Shown here piece by piece: positions 35,362-44,619 of a DNA stretch of 64,000 nucleotides. Source of the DNA: Aeromicrobium terrae (GTDB lineage Bacteria; Actinomycetota; Actinomycetes; Propionibacteriales; Nocardioidaceae). The stretch is from the NCBI RefSeq assembly GCF_008039565.1, contig NZ_VDUX01000002.1, forward strand, positions 543,328 through 607,327, read 5' to 3'. How positions within the stretch are numbered: position 1 is the first letter of the stretch; every line of letters begins with the position of its first letter. The notes under the pieces are model-generated. The model did not search any database and had not been told where the DNA came from. It was given only the letters and a program-made list of their open reading frames with translations. A program made the translations under genes and the position numbers.

Positions 35362-37494
35362 ATGAAACGCACCAACGCGACGGTTCGCGTCGCACGGTGG
35401 AGCGCCACCCATCCGTGGCGCGCCATCGCCCTGTGGGGCGCCGTCGTCATGGCCGCCCTGGCCCTCACGGCCACCGTCCCCACCCAGACCGCCTCGTTCT
35501 CCGACTCCCGTGTCGGCGAGTCCGGGCGGGCCGCCGACCTGATCGAGAAGGCCGGCCTCGCCGCCGACCCGGAGGAGTCCGTGGTCGTCACTGCACGGAA
35601 GGGCGCGCTCGACGAGGGCGCGGCCACGGCCGTCGCCGACGACGTCCGCACGCGGATGAGCCGGCTCCACGCGGTGAAGGCCGTCGCCGACCCGGTGTGG
35701 TCGTCCGACCGGTCGGCGCTCCTGGTGCCGATCTCGCTGCGCGGCACGCCGGACGACGCCGACGACAACGTCGGGAAGCTGCTCGACGTCACCGACGCCG
35801 TCCAGCGCGACCACCGCGACGTCGTCGTGCGCCAGGCCGGCTCGGCGTCGCTGGACTCCGGCATCAACGACCACGTCAACGAGGACCTGGCGTCCGGCGA
35901 GGCGCTCAGCCTGCCGATCACGTTCGCGATCCTGCTGGTGGCGTTCGGCGCGCTCATCGCGGCCGGCATCCCGGTGCTGCTCGCGTTCAGCTCGGTGCTG
36001 ACGGCGCTCGCGATCTACGGACCGCTGTCCCACCTGGTGCCCGACGAGGGCACGGTGTCCAGCGTCGTGCTGCTGATGGGCATGGCCGTGGGTGTCGACT
36101 ACTCGCTGTTCTACCTGCGCCGCGAGCGCGAGGAGCGGCGGCGTGGACGCTCGACCCTGGACGCGATCGAGATCGCCGCCCAGACGTCCGGTCACGCGGT
36201 GCTCGTCTCCGGTGCGGCCGTCGTCCTCGCGATGTCCGGCCTGTTCCTGATGCGCGAGGCGACGTTCGCCGGTCTCGCCGTCGGGTCGATCCTCGTCGTC
36301 GCCGTCGCGGTGCTCGGCTCCCTGACCGTGCTGCCGGCACTGCTGGCGAAGCTCGGCCGCTGGGTCGACCGCCCGCGCGTGCCGCTGCTGTGGCGCCTGA
36401 ACCGGCGCATCGGCGAGGGCGGCATCAGCTCGCGGATCCTGCGTCCGGTGCTGGCCAACCCGCGGACGTCGACGCTGGTCACGGGCCTCGTGCTCGTCGG
36501 CGTGACGCTGCCGGTGCTCGGCCTGAAGACCGGCGAGGGCACTCTCGACACGCTGCCGCAGGACATCCCCGCGGTGCAGGCGTACGAGGCCGTCCAGGAC
36601 GCGTTCCCGCAGGAGCACCCGACGATCGACGTGGTCCTGCACGGTCCGGCCGACTCGGCCGGCGCGGCACGTGCCGCGCTCGAGCAGGTCGGGTCCACGC
36701 TCGGCGGCGGTGACGTCCGGACGAGCGCGGACGGACGCACCAGCGTCCTGACCGTCGCGGCTCCGTACGTCGAGGGTGACGACCGCAACGCTGACGTCGT
36801 CGAGCGGCTGCGCGACACCGTCGTGCCGCGGGCGACCACCGGCCTCGACCACACCACGCACGCCGTCGGCGGCGACGTCGCCGAGCTCATCGATGCCGAC
36901 GCCCAGCCGTCGCGCCTGCCCTGGGTGATCGCCTTCGTGCTCGTCCTGACGCTGGTGATCATGGGCTGGACGTTCCGCAGCGTCGTCATCGCGGCTGTCA
37001 CCTCGGTGCTGAACCTGCTGTCGGTCGGCACGGCGTTCGGCGTGATGGTCCTGGTGTTCCAGCACAGCTGGGCGGACGGACTGCTCGACTACACGTCGCA
37101 GGGGTTCATCGTGGACTGGGTGCCGGTGTTCTGCTTCGTGGTGCTCATCGGCCTGTCGATGGACTACCACGTGTTCGTGCTCAGCCGGGTGCGCGAGTCC
37201 GTCGCCGCGGGCATGCCGTACGCGGACGCCGTCCGCACGGGCATCCGTGACACGGCCGGCGTCGTGACGAGCGCGGCCGCCGTGATGGTGTCGGTGTTCG
37301 CCGTGTTCGCCACGCTGAGCATGGTCGAGATGAAGCAGATGGGCGTCGGCCTCTCGGTCGCGATCCTCGTCGACGCGACGCTGATCCGCCTGGTGCTGCT
37401 GCCGTCGCTGCTGCTGCTCCTCGAGCGTCCGCTGTCGCGGGCGTGGGCGCCGCGGCCGCGGGCCGCCGAGCTGCGGGAGCCGCAGTACGTGTGA
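35362..37494 (+). CDS. MMPL-family transporter (RND superfamily)
   Basis: A 710-aa membrane protein with two MMPL domains. The first helix is near 20-37, a large extracytoplasmic loop follows, then a five-helix bundle with GMAVGVDYSLFYLRR and the matching second-half motif VLIGLSMDYHVFVLSRVRE. The paired D-Y residues are the proton-relay signature of MmpL proteins, which export lipids or drugs by proton motive force. GAGAGGAAC precedes ATG 35362. It is divergent from the two-component system across 159 bp, suggesting co-regulation. Confidence 0.92.
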   Translation: MKRTNATVRVARWSATHPWRAIALWGAVVMAALALTATVPTQTASFSDSRVGESGRAADLIEKAGLAADPEESVVVTARKGALDEGAATAVADDVRTRMSRLHAVKAVADPVWSSDRSALLVPISLRGTPDDADDNVGKLLDVTDAVQRDHRDVVVRQAGSASLDSGINDHVNEDLASGEALSLPITFAILLVAFGALIAAGIPVLLAFSSVLTALAIYGPLSHLVPDEGTVSSVVLLMGMAVGVDYSLFYLRREREERRRGRSTLDAIEIAAQTSGHAVLVSGAAVVLAMSGLFLMREATFAGLAVGSILVVAVAVLGSLTVLPALLAKLGRWVDRPRVPLLWRLNRRIGEGGISSRILRPVLANPRTSTLVTGLVLVGVTLPVLGLKTGEGTLDTLPQDIPAVQAYEAVQDAFPQEHPTIDVVLHGPADSAGAARAALEQVGSTLGGGDVRTSADGRTSVLTVAAPYVEGDDRNADVVERLRDTVVPRATTGLDHTTHAVGGDVAELIDADAQPSRLPWVIAFVLVLTLVIMGWTFRSVVIAAVTSVLNLLSVGTAFGVMVLVFQHSWADGLLDYTSQGFIVDWVPVFCFVVLIGLSMDYHVFVLSRVRESVAAGMPYADAVRTGIRDTAGVVTSAAAVMVSVFAVFATLSMVEMKQMGVGLSVAILVDATLIRLVLLPSLLLLLERPLSRAWAPRPRAAELREPQYV

Positions 37495-37536
37495 AGGAAA
37501 TCCTTTCGACAGGCTTAAGGACCATTCCTTGAGCCA

Positions 37537-37576
37537 GGGGGCACCGCCCGCGGGCATTCCCGTGGGCGGTGTCCCC
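37537..37576 (+). terminator. GC-rich hairpin after the first MMPL gene
   Basis: GGGGCACCGCCCGCGGG (37537-37553) pairs with CCCGTGGGCGGTGTCCCC (37559-37576) with a single bulge and one G-T pair, around a short CATTC-like loop. There is no U run, but high-GC hairpins without it are common actinobacterial terminators. It separates the MMPL gene from the tetR promoter. Confidence 0.6.
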
Positions 37577-37595
37577 GTGGGGGAGCGAAAGGCTC

Positions 37596-37620
37596 TTGAC
37601 AAAGTTTGTGAGTGATCACT
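37596..37620 (+). promoter_or_regulatory. tetR promoter with palindromic operator
   Basis: TTGACA (37596-37601) is a perfect -35 box upstream of the tetR start. Overlapping the spacer to the start is AGTGATCACT (37611-37620), a 10-bp perfect palindrome within TGAGTGATCACTAAC, 13 bp before the ATG. This fits an autoregulatory TetR operator that would control both tetR and the cotranscribed MMPL gene. Confidence 0.65.
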
Positions 37621-37633
37621 AACTTGTCGACCC

Positions 37634-38173
37634 ATGGCTCCTGACAAGCGCATGAAGGCCGACGAACGACGTCGGCTCATCCTCGACGCCGCGATCGAGG
37701 AGTACGGCCGGTCCGGCATGCACGAGGTCTCCACCGAGGCCATCGCCGAACGCGCCGGTGTCTCCCAGCCGTACCTGTTCCGCCTCTTCGGCACGAAGGC
37801 CGGGCTCATCACCGCGGCGATCAAGCAGCACACCGACCAGCTGCGCGAGCGCTTCCGGGAGGCCGCGGAGAACCGCGCCCCGGACCAGTCGCCACTCGAG
37901 GCCATGGGCACCGCCTACATCCTCCTGATGGAGGAGGACCCGAACTCGATGCGCTGCCAGCTCCACACCTGGGGCGCCGCGTCGGACCCGGAGATCGGGC
38001 CCGTGGCCCGCGAGACCTACCGCGACATCTGGCGAGACATCGCCGAGCTCAGCGGTGCCACTGCGGACGAGGTCCGCGACTTCATGGCCCAAGGGATGCT
38101 GCTCACCGTCGTGGCCGCCCTCGACCTGACCGAGATGTACGGCGACCCGCTCGCCGTCGTGAAGGAGTTCTGA
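37634..38173 (+). CDS. TetR family transcriptional regulator
   Basis: A 179-aa repressor. The N-terminal HTH is RRRLILDAAIEEYGRSGMHE then IAERAGVSQPYLFRLFGTKAGL (in pieces: VSQPYLFRLF is the recognition helix). The C-terminal ligand domain is helical with no recognisable ligand signature. The stop overlaps the next ATG by 1 nt (TGATG), so it is coupled to the MMPL transporter, a classic local repressor/efflux pair. Confidence 0.93.
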   Translation: MAPDKRMKADERRRLILDAAIEEYGRSGMHEVSTEAIAERAGVSQPYLFRLFGTKAGLITAAIKQHTDQLRERFREAAENRAPDQSPLEAMGTAYILLMEEDPNSMRCQLHTWGAASDPEIGPVARETYRDIWRDIAELSGATADEVRDFMAQGMLLTVVAALDLTEMYGDPLAVVKEF

Positions 38174-40308
38174 TGTTCGACGCCCTCTCCCGGCTGGCCA
38201 CGTCGCGTCCCGGACGCGTCCTTGCCGTCACCGGATTCTTCTTCGTCGTCGCGGCGGCCCTCGGCGGCCCCGTCGCCGGCCTGCTCAACTCCGACAACGA
38301 CTCGTTCAGCGACACCGGCGCCCCCAGCGCGACGGCCATGCGCCAGATCGAGGACGCGTCCGGAGCCGCGGCCACGCCCGCGATCCTGGTGGTCGTCGAC
38401 CGCTCGGACGAGCAGGCCATGCGCGAGGTGCCGCAGATCCTCGGCGACGACCCCACCGTCGCCCGAGTGATCGGCGGACCGGACGCCGCGACCGGCGGCG
38501 GCCCGGCCTTCGTCTCCACGAACGGCGAGAAGACCTACTTCGGCGCGCTCTACAAGGCCGACGCCGACTCCGACACCACCACCGAGCACCTGCGCGACGA
38601 GCTCGACGACGTCGACGGCGTGGTCGTCGGCGGCTTCGGCCCGGCGTTCCAGCAGGTCAACCACCAGGTGGAGAGCGACCTCGTGACGGCGGAGATCATC
38701 GCGTTCCCGCTGCTGTTCGTGTTCTCGCTGCTGGTGTTCCGCTCCGCGGTCTCGGCCCTGCTGCCGCTGCTCGTGGGCGGTCTGACGATCGTCTCCTCGC
38801 TGCTCGTGGTGCGCGGGATCAACGAGGTGCTCGACGTCTCGATCTTCGCGCTCAACCTGATCACCGGCCTGGGACTCGGTCTGTCGATCGACTACTCGCT
38901 GTTCCTGGTCTCCCGGTTCAGGGAGGAGCTCGACCGGGTCGGGCCGGGCGCCGATGCGGTGCGCCGCACGATCATGACCGCCGGCCGGACGGTCCTGTAC
39001 TCCGCGATCACGGTCGCGGGTGCCGGCCTGGCGCTGCTCGTCTTCCCGCTGCGGTTCCTCTACTCGATGGGCATCGGCGTGACCGTCGTGTCGCTCGTCG
39101 CCGCGGCCGTCTCGCTGATCGTGCTGCCCGCGCTGTTCTCCGTGCTCGGCACGAGGGTCAACGCCCTCAGCCTCAAGCGCTGGCAGCGCGCGCTCCACGC
39201 CGAGGCGCGCGCCGAGAAGTCCGGGTTCTGGTACCGGATGTCGACGTTCGTCATGCGCTTCCCGGTCGGCATCGCCCTCGTCGGCACGACGCTGCTGCTG
39301 GTGCTGGGTGCCCCGTTCCTCGGCATCAAGTTCACCGGCGTCGACGCCAGCGTGCTGCCCGACGGCGCGGAGGCCAAGACGGCCGACACGATCCTGCGCA
39401 CCGAGTTCAAGGACGCCGACGTCTCACCGTTCATCATCTCGGTCAAGGCTCCGGCGTCCGACAGCGCCGAGATGGCGACGTACGCCGACGAGCTGAGCAA
39501 GCTCGACGGCGTCGCCACCGTGCGCGAGCCCCGCTCGCTCGACGCGAACACCTGGCAGGTCGACGTCCTGCCGGCCAAGCCGCCGCTGGACGAGAAGACG
39601 CTCGACCTCGTCGACACCGTGCGCGACGTCAAGGCTCCCGGCCCCGCCTCGGTGGGCGGCCAGAGCGCCGAGCAGGTCGACCAGGTGGCGTCCATCATGG
39701 ACGGCATCCCGGCCGGCATCGCGATCCTGGCCGTGCTGACGTTCATCACGCTGTTCCTGATGACCGGATCGATCGTCCTGCCGCTGAAGGCGCTGGTGAT
39801 GAACGTCCTGACCATCAGCGCGACGTTCGGCATCCTCGTCCTGATCTTCCAGGACGGCCGGTTCCAGGGCTTCCTCGACTACACCAGCCAGGGCGCGCTG
39901 GAGTCGACCCAGCCGGTGTTCCTGTTCGCCGTGGTCTTCGGGCTCTCCACCGACTACGCGGTGTTCCTGCTGACCCGCATCAAGGAGGCCCGCGACGCGG
40001 GGGCCGGCGAACGCGAGTCGGTGGCCCTGGGCATCCAGCGCACCGGCCGGATCGTCACGGCCGCGGCCCTGCTGTTCGCGATCGCGCTGGGCGCCTTCGC
40101 GACGTCGCAGATCATCTTCATCAAGGAGCTGGGCATCGGGACGGCCGTGGCCGTGCTGATCGACGCCACGATCGTGCGCGCCCTGCTGGTGCCGTCACTG
40201 ATGGCCCTGCTGGGGCGGGCCAACTGGTGGGCCCCCGCTCCCCTGCGCCGGCTGCACCAGCGCATCGGCCTCAGCGAGGGCGAGCCCGAGCCCGCCCTGA
40301 CCCGCTGA
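38173..40308 (+). CDS. MMPL-family transporter (second copy)
   Basis: A 711-aa MMPL protein. The helix 1 region is GRVLAVTGFFFVVAAAL; the first bundle carries LGLGLSIDYSLFLVSRFREELD and the second VVFGLSTDYAVFLLTRIKEARD, both with the proton-relay D-Y pair. It is similar in plan to the transporter at 35362 but divergent in sequence, so not a recent tandem copy. Coupled to the TetR gene, it is probably a ligand-induced exporter. Confidence 0.93.
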   Translation: MFDALSRLATSRPGRVLAVTGFFFVVAAALGGPVAGLLNSDNDSFSDTGAPSATAMRQIEDASGAAATPAILVVVDRSDEQAMREVPQILGDDPTVARVIGGPDAATGGGPAFVSTNGEKTYFGALYKADADSDTTTEHLRDELDDVDGVVVGGFGPAFQQVNHQVESDLVTAEIIAFPLLFVFSLLVFRSAVSALLPLLVGGLTIVSSLLVVRGINEVLDVSIFALNLITGLGLGLSIDYSLFLVSRFREELDRVGPGADAVRRTIMTAGRTVLYSAITVAGAGLALLVFPLRFLYSMGIGVTVVSLVAAAVSLIVLPALFSVLGTRVNALSLKRWQRALHAEARAEKSGFWYRMSTFVMRFPVGIALVGTTLLLVLGAPFLGIKFTGVDASVLPDGAEAKTADTILRTEFKDADVSPFIISVKAPASDSAEMATYADELSKLDGVATVREPRSLDANTWQVDVLPAKPPLDEKTLDLVDTVRDVKAPGPASVGGQSAEQVDQVASIMDGIPAGIAILAVLTFITLFLMTGSIVLPLKALVMNVLTISATFGILVLIFQDGRFQGFLDYTSQGALESTQPVFLFAVVFGLSTDYAVFLLTRIKEARDAGAGERESVALGIQRTGRIVTAAALLFAIALGAFATSQIIFIKELGIGTAVAVLIDATIVRALLVPSLMALLGRANWWAPAPLRRLHQRIGLSEGEPEPALTR

Positions 40309-40310
40309 GC

Positions 40311-40357
40311 GTGACGTTTTCGCCCGGTTTTCCACGAAATCCGGGCGAAAACGTCAC
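40311..40357. repeat. perfect palindrome between convergent genes
   Basis: GTGACGTTTTCGCCCGG (40311-40327) is exactly repeated in reverse complement at 40341-40357, around the 13-nt loop TTTTCCACGAAAT. It begins 2 bp after the MMPL stop and ends 8 bp before the stop of the convergent gene. It can serve as a bidirectional terminator; the perfect 17-bp arms suggest a dispersed palindromic repeat. Confidence 0.75.
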
Positions 40358-40365
40358 TGCCAGGG

Positions 40366-41280
40366 CTAGAGCAGGCCCTTGTCGGTCAGCCACTGCTTGG
40401 CCAGCTCGGCCGGGGCGACCTTGTCCGAACCCTGGTTCTTGGCGTTCAGGTCGAGCAGGTCAGCGGTGGTGAGCTGGGCCGAGATCTTGTCGAGGACGTC
40501 CTCGACGGTGTCGGTGGCCTTGTCCTCGTTGATCAGCGGCACGACGTTCTGGGCCGCGATGAGGTTCTCCGGGTCCTCCAGCGTCACCAGCTTGTTGGCC
40601 AGGATCGACGGGGTCGTGGAGTAGATGTCCGCGACGTCGACCTTGCCGTCGAGCAGCGCCTTGAGGGTGGCCGGGCCACCGCCGTCGCTGATCGGGGTGA
40701 ACTTCACGCCGGTGATGCCGTAGACCTTCTCCAGGCCCGGGATGCCGTACGAGCGCTCCTTGAACTCCGGGTTGGCAGCCAGCTTCAGACCGTCGATCTT
40801 CTTGAGGTCGGCGATCGTCTTCAGGCCCTCCTTCTCGGCGAGCTCGGGCGTGACGTTGAGCGAGTCCTTGTCCTCGGCCTTGGACACGTCGAGGATCTCG
40901 AGCGGATCCGGCAGCGCGTCGTCCAGCGCCTCCTCGACGTCGGCGGGCGCCGTGGCGGTGGCCTTCTTGTCGACGTACGTCAGCAGGTTGCCGGTGTACT
41001 CCGGGATGAGGTCGATCGAGCCGTCCTTGAGGGCCGGGATGTAGGCCTCGCGGGCGCCGATGTTGAGCTTCTTCTTCACCTTCACCCCCTTGGCCTCGAG
41101 GGCCTGGGCGTAGATCTCGGCGATGATCTCGTTCTCGGGGAACGCCGCGGAGCCCACCGTGATGGTGTCGGACGCGGACTTGCCGCCGGCCTTGGACGTC
41201 GGGTCGTCGCTGCCGCACGCGCTCAGCGTGAGGCCGAGCGCGGCCGCGGCGAGCACGGCGATGGGTCGTCGGATGGTCAT
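40366..41280 (-). CDS. osmoprotectant ABC transporter substrate-binding lipoprotein
   Basis: A 304-aa OpuAC-type protein. The N-terminus has a lipobox signal (AAALGLTLSACGS), so it is membrane-anchored outside. The family core includes SAAFPENEIIAEIYAQALEAKG and DGSIDLIPEYTGNLLTYV, typical of binding proteins for glycine betaine, choline or related quaternary amines. It follows two permease genes and an ATPase in the same direction, completing the importer. Confidence 0.92.
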   Translation of the reverse strand: MTIRRPIAVLAAAALGLTLSACGSDDPTSKAGGKSASDTITVGSAAFPENEIIAEIYAQALEAKGVKVKKKLNIGAREAYIPALKDGSIDLIPEYTGNLLTYVDKKATATAPADVEEALDDALPDPLEILDVSKAEDKDSLNVTPELAEKEGLKTIADLKKIDGLKLAANPEFKERSYGIPGLEKVYGITGVKFTPISDGGGPATLKALLDGKVDVADIYSTTPSILANKLVTLEDPENLIAAQNVVPLINEDKATDTVEDVLDKISAQLTTADLLDLNAKNQGSDKVAPAELAKQWLTDKGLL

Positions 41281-41315
41281 GACATTTTCTCCTAGGGGTG
41301 AGGGATCGAAGTGTT

Positions 41316-41993
41316 TCAGGAGCTTCGGACAGGAAGAGCGGCTCGAGAGCCGATCGCGAGACGTTGCAGGAGGACGAAGACGCCGTCGAGGATCAGCGCG
41401 ACGGCGATGACGAGCACCGAGCCGGCGACCATCCGGGGATAGTCACCCAGCTGCAGCCCGTCGATCAGGTAGCGGCCAAGGCCGCCCAGACCGACGTAGG
41501 CGGCGATCGTCGCGGTGGCGACGACCTGCAGCGTGGCCGAGCGGATGCCGCCGACGATGAGCGGCAGGGCCAACGGGACCTCGACCTTGCGCAGCACCTG
41601 CCACTCGGTCATGCCGATGGCCCGTGCGGCGTCGATGGTGGCGCGGTCGACGGACTCGAGCCCGGAGTACGCGCCGGCCAGCAGCGGCGGGATGGCCAGG
41701 AGGGTGAGCGCGAGGATCGGCGCCTTCAGGCCGATGCCGCTGAGCAGCACGAAGTAGGTGAGGACGCCGAGCGTCGGCAGCGCGCGCAACGCACCGGTGA
41801 CTGCGACGGCTACACCGCGCAGCCGTCCGGTGTGACCGATCGCCAGTCCGATGGGCAGCGCGACGGCCGACGCGACGGCGACCGTGAGCAGCGAGTACTC
41901 GACGTGCTGGGTCACGCGGAGAGGAATGCTGTCGTCTCCGACCCAGTGCGCGTGGTCGGTCAGCCAGTCGATGGTGTCGCTCGCGACGCTCAT
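41316..41993 (-). CDS. osmoprotectant ABC transporter permease
   Basis: A 225-aa permease with five or six helices and the coupling-loop motif IDAARAIGMTEWQVLRKVEVPLALP (the EAA loop), the site that touches the ATPase. LRALPTLGVLTYFVLLSGIG is typical of OpuCB/ProW-like proteins. Start 41993 overlaps the previous permease stop by 4 bp. A longer upstream frame is antisense-like and not used. Confidence 0.9.
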   Translation of the reverse strand: MSVASDTIDWLTDHAHWVGDDSIPLRVTQHVEYSLLTVAVASAVALPIGLAIGHTGRLRGVAVAVTGALRALPTLGVLTYFVLLSGIGLKAPILALTLLAIPPLLAGAYSGLESVDRATIDAARAIGMTEWQVLRKVEVPLALPLIVGGIRSATLQVVATATIAAYVGLGGLGRYLIDGLQLGDYPRMVAGSVLVIAVALILDGVFVLLQRLAIGSRAALPVRSS

Positions 41994-42688
41994 GAGCCCG
42001 GCCCGCTTCCGAACGCGTATCGGAACGACCTGATCCGCTCGAAGCGCGGGCGCGCGGTAGCCCTGGTCCACGGCATGAGGAGCCGACCGGTCAGCACGAG
42101 GACGGCGTCGAACAGCAGCGCGATCACGACGATGCCGACGACGCCGACCATGATCTCGGTGGTGAAGTCGCGCTGGAACCCGTCGGTGAAGAACGAGCCG
42201 AGGCTGCTGACGCCGATCAGTGCGCCGACGCTGACCAGGCTCACGGTGCTCACGCTCACCACACGGAGCCCGGCGAGCAGCACCGGGCCGGCCAGCGGGA
42301 GCTCGACGCCGAACCCGCGCTGCGGCCCGGAGTACCCGGTGGCCTCGGCGGCGTCGAGCACGGACCCCGACACCGACTCGAACGCGTCGCAGGCCGAGCG
42401 CACCATGATCGCGGTGGCGTAGACGGTCAGGGCCACCACGACATTGGTGGGGTCGAGGATCCGCGTGCCGATGATGGACGGCAGGATCACGAACAGCGGC
42501 AGCGACGGGATCGAGTAGAGGACGCTGCCGAGGCTGAGGATCGGCCCGCGGAACCACCGGCGCTTGTTGGCGTACCAGCCGATCGGCAGCGCGATCACGA
42601 ACCCGAGCACGATCGGGATCGCGCTCAGCCACATGTGCGTGAGCGCCAGGTCGAGGATCCTGTCCCGGTTGTCCCAGCCCCAGGTCAT
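41990..42688 (-). CDS. osmoprotectant ABC transporter permease
   Basis: A 232-aa permease, partner of the one downstream. Family markers are LGSVLYSIPSLPLFVILPSIIG and the EAA-type loop VLDAAEATGYSGPQRGFGVELPLA (in pieces). The start at ATG 42688 gives MTWGWDNRDRI, lies 10 bp after the ATPase stop and has homology-consistent length; GTG/ATG codons to 42760 overlap the ATPase. Confidence 0.9.
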   Translation of the reverse strand: MTWGWDNRDRILDLALTHMWLSAIPIVLGFVIALPIGWYANKRRWFRGPILSLGSVLYSIPSLPLFVILPSIIGTRILDPTNVVVALTVYATAIMVRSACDAFESVSGSVLDAAEATGYSGPQRGFGVELPLAGPVLLAGLRVVSVSTVSLVSVGALIGVSSLGSFFTDGFQRDFTTEIMVGVVGIVVIALLFDAVLVLTGRLLMPWTRATARPRFERIRSFRYAFGSGPGS

Positions 42689-42698
42689 GGCAGCACCG

Positions 42699-43511
42699 TC
42701 ATCGAGCCAGGACTCCCGTGGCCTTGCCGGACGCGTCGACGACGATGGACCGGCCGTCACGCTCCTCCACGTGCAGCGTGCGGCCGCCGCGGTCGAGGCC
42801 GACGAAGCTGCTCACGAACTCGTCGGCCGGCGAGGCGAGGATGTCGGCGGGCGCGCCGACCTGCGCGATCTCGCCGCCCTGCTTGAGGATGACGACCTGG
42901 TCGCCCAGCAGGAACGCCTCGTCGACGTCATGGGTGACGAACACGATGGTCTTGTCCAGGTCGTGCTGGAGGCGCAGCAGCTCGCGCTGCAGCTCGTCAC
43001 GCACGATCGGGTCCACCGCGCCGAACGGCTCGTCCATCAACAGGATGTTGGGGTCGGCGGCGAGCCCGCGGGCCACGCCGACGCGCTGCTGCTGGCCACC
43101 GGACAGCTGGCTCGGGTACTTCGACGCGTGCGAGGAGTCCAGCCCGACGGTCTCGAGCACCTCCTGCGACCGGCGGTCGGCCTCCTTGCGGCTCATCCCG
43201 TTCAGCCGCAGCACGGAGCCGACGTTGTCGAGCACCGTGCGGTGCGGCAGCAGGCCCGAGTGCTGCATGACGTATCCGATGCTCCGGCGCAGCTTGACCT
43301 TGTTGCGCGTGGCGATGTCGACGTCGTCGATCAGGACCTGGCCGTGCGTCGGGTCGATCATCCGGTTGACCATCCGAAGCAGCGTCGTCTTGCCGCAGCC
43401 GGACGAGCCGACGAACACCGTGGTGGTGCGGGAGGGGAGCACGAGGCTGAAGTCGTTCACTGCCTCCGTCCCGTCGGCGAAGGTCTTGGCGACGGAGCGG
43501 TACTCGATCAT
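42699..43511 (-). CDS. osmoprotectant ABC transporter ATP-binding protein
   Basis: A 270-aa ATPase: Walker A GSSGCGKTT near residue 35, Q-loop YVMQHSGLLPHRT, signature LSGGQQQRVGVARGLA, Walker B ILLMDEPFGAVDP and the H-loop VFVTHDVDEA. The OpuCA/ProV-type segment VGAPADILASPADEFV follows. It is the first gene of the four-gene importer (ATPase, permease, permease, binding lipoprotein). ATG 43511 is chosen from homology; the longer frame to 43700 overlaps the rhodanese gene. Confidence 0.93.
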   Translation of the reverse strand: MIEYRSVAKTFADGTEAVNDFSLVLPSRTTTVFVGSSGCGKTTLLRMVNRMIDPTHGQVLIDDVDIATRNKVKLRRSIGYVMQHSGLLPHRTVLDNVGSVLRLNGMSRKEADRRSQEVLETVGLDSSHASKYPSQLSGGQQQRVGVARGLAADPNILLMDEPFGAVDPIVRDELQRELLRLQHDLDKTIVFVTHDVDEAFLLGDQVVILKQGGEIAQVGAPADILASPADEFVSSFVGLDRGGRTLHVEERDGRSIVVDASGKATGVLAR

Positions 43512-43578
43512 GCGGTCCTCAGCTCCAAAATGTTGAGCGTCAACGGTAGGCAATGAAACTCGTGACAGTCTTCCCTGA

Positions 43579-43974
43579 TCACTGTCGGTGGGCAACCACG
43601 ACGGGAAGCCCCGCATTCCGCCACGCCACGATTCCTCCGGCCAGGTCGGTCGCGTCGAGGCCCAGGGAGCGGAGGCTCGCCGCGGCCAGCGAGGACGCAT
43701 AGCCCTCGGTGCAGTAGACGATCCACTCCTGGTCGGCGCGGGCTTCCGGCAGGCTCGCCCCGGACCCCGGGTGCAGGCGCCACTCCAGGTGGTTGCGCTC
43801 GATGATCAGGGAATCCGGGATGACCCCGTCCTCGACGCGCTGCCACTCCGGACGGATGTCGACGAGCACCGCGCCGGCCTCGACGCGAGCCTGCGCCTCG
43901 CTCGGCGTCAGCCTCCGCAGCCCGGTGCGGGCGTCCTCGACCAGGGCGTCAACGGACGCGAACGTCGCGGTCAT
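43579..43974 (-). CDS. rhodanese-like domain protein
   Basis: A 131-aa single rhodanese domain with the active-site loop VYCTEGYASS (Cys near residue 89) and VLVDIRPEWQRVEDGVIPDS, the characteristic opening. Rhodaneses move sulfane sulfur. The start overlaps the cysteine dioxygenase stop by 4 bp, so the two are translated together and probably act on the same sulfur pool. Confidence 0.9.
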   Translation of the reverse strand: MTATFASVDALVEDARTGLRRLTPSEAQARVEAGAVLVDIRPEWQRVEDGVIPDSLIIERNHLEWRLHPGSGASLPEARADQEWIVYCTEGYASSLAAASLRSLGLDATDLAGGIVAWRNAGLPVVVAHRQ

Positions 43975-44477
43975 GACGCCGCCTTGAGCGTCGGTGCCGG
44001 CTCTTCCGGGTCGTCGGTCCAGACCTGCGCGAGCGTCTCCAGTCGTCCGTGCGCGACGTCGTAGAACCGCATGCTCGTCAGCGGCGGCGAGTACGCGTGC
44101 ACGCTCACGGCCGTCCGCTCCCCCGTGTTGCGGACGTCGTGCACGTAGTGCTCGCCGAAGACGACGGAGTCGCCGGCCGTCCGCACGTGCTCGTCGAGCC
44201 CCCCGGCGCCGTCGCGCCACACCGACTCGTCGAGCACGCCCTCGACGACCGTGAAGGCACCGGACGAGCCGCCGTGGTCGTGCAGCTGGGTGCCCTGCTC
44301 CGTCGTCCAGCTGATCAGCCAGATGTCGACGGCGTCGTCACAGAGCAGCCGCACGTGCCATCGCTGGTCGGCGTCGGCCCGTACGTCGTACAGGCCGGCG
44401 CGCACGTCGTCGGCCACCGCGCTCGTCCACTCGACGAGCTCGGCGAGCGACAGGGTCGTGTCGTCTCGGCTGCTCAT
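43971..44477 (-). CDS. cysteine dioxygenase, type I
   Basis: A 168-aa cupin converting cysteine to cysteine sulfinate with O2 and Fe(II). The iron ligands are in QLHDHGGSSGAFTVVEG (HxH) and a distal His in GEHYVHDVRNTG. Arg residues near VRLL bind the carboxylate. ATG 44477 gives the usual short N-terminus; an upstream start at 44522 lacks homology. It forms a cysteine-catabolism pair with the rhodanese. Confidence 0.9.
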   Translation of the reverse strand: MSSRDDTTLSLAELVEWTSAVADDVRAGLYDVRADADQRWHVRLLCDDAVDIWLISWTTEQGTQLHDHGGSSGAFTVVEGVLDESVWRDGAGGLDEHVRTAGDSVVFGEHYVHDVRNTGERTAVSVHAYSPPLTSMRFYDVAHGRLETLAQVWTDDPEEPAPTLKAAS

Positions 44478-44619
44478 GCGTCCATGGAAGCGGTCGGCCG
44501 ACGCCCGTGGAGACCTTCTCACCGCGCGGACGCCACCCCCATGAGCAGCGCGTCTGTGCCAACGGGCGGCCGGGCCCGAGCGTCGATACGCTGAAGCCGT
44601 CGCCTATGGGGGAGGCACC

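Noticed and set aside
33886..37911. Open frame of 1341 codons on the minus strand across the MMPL gene
   Set aside because: Only the part to 35202 is the histidine kinase with an AAGGAG start; the rest is the antisense of the MMPL gene, a usual artefact of high-GC DNA.
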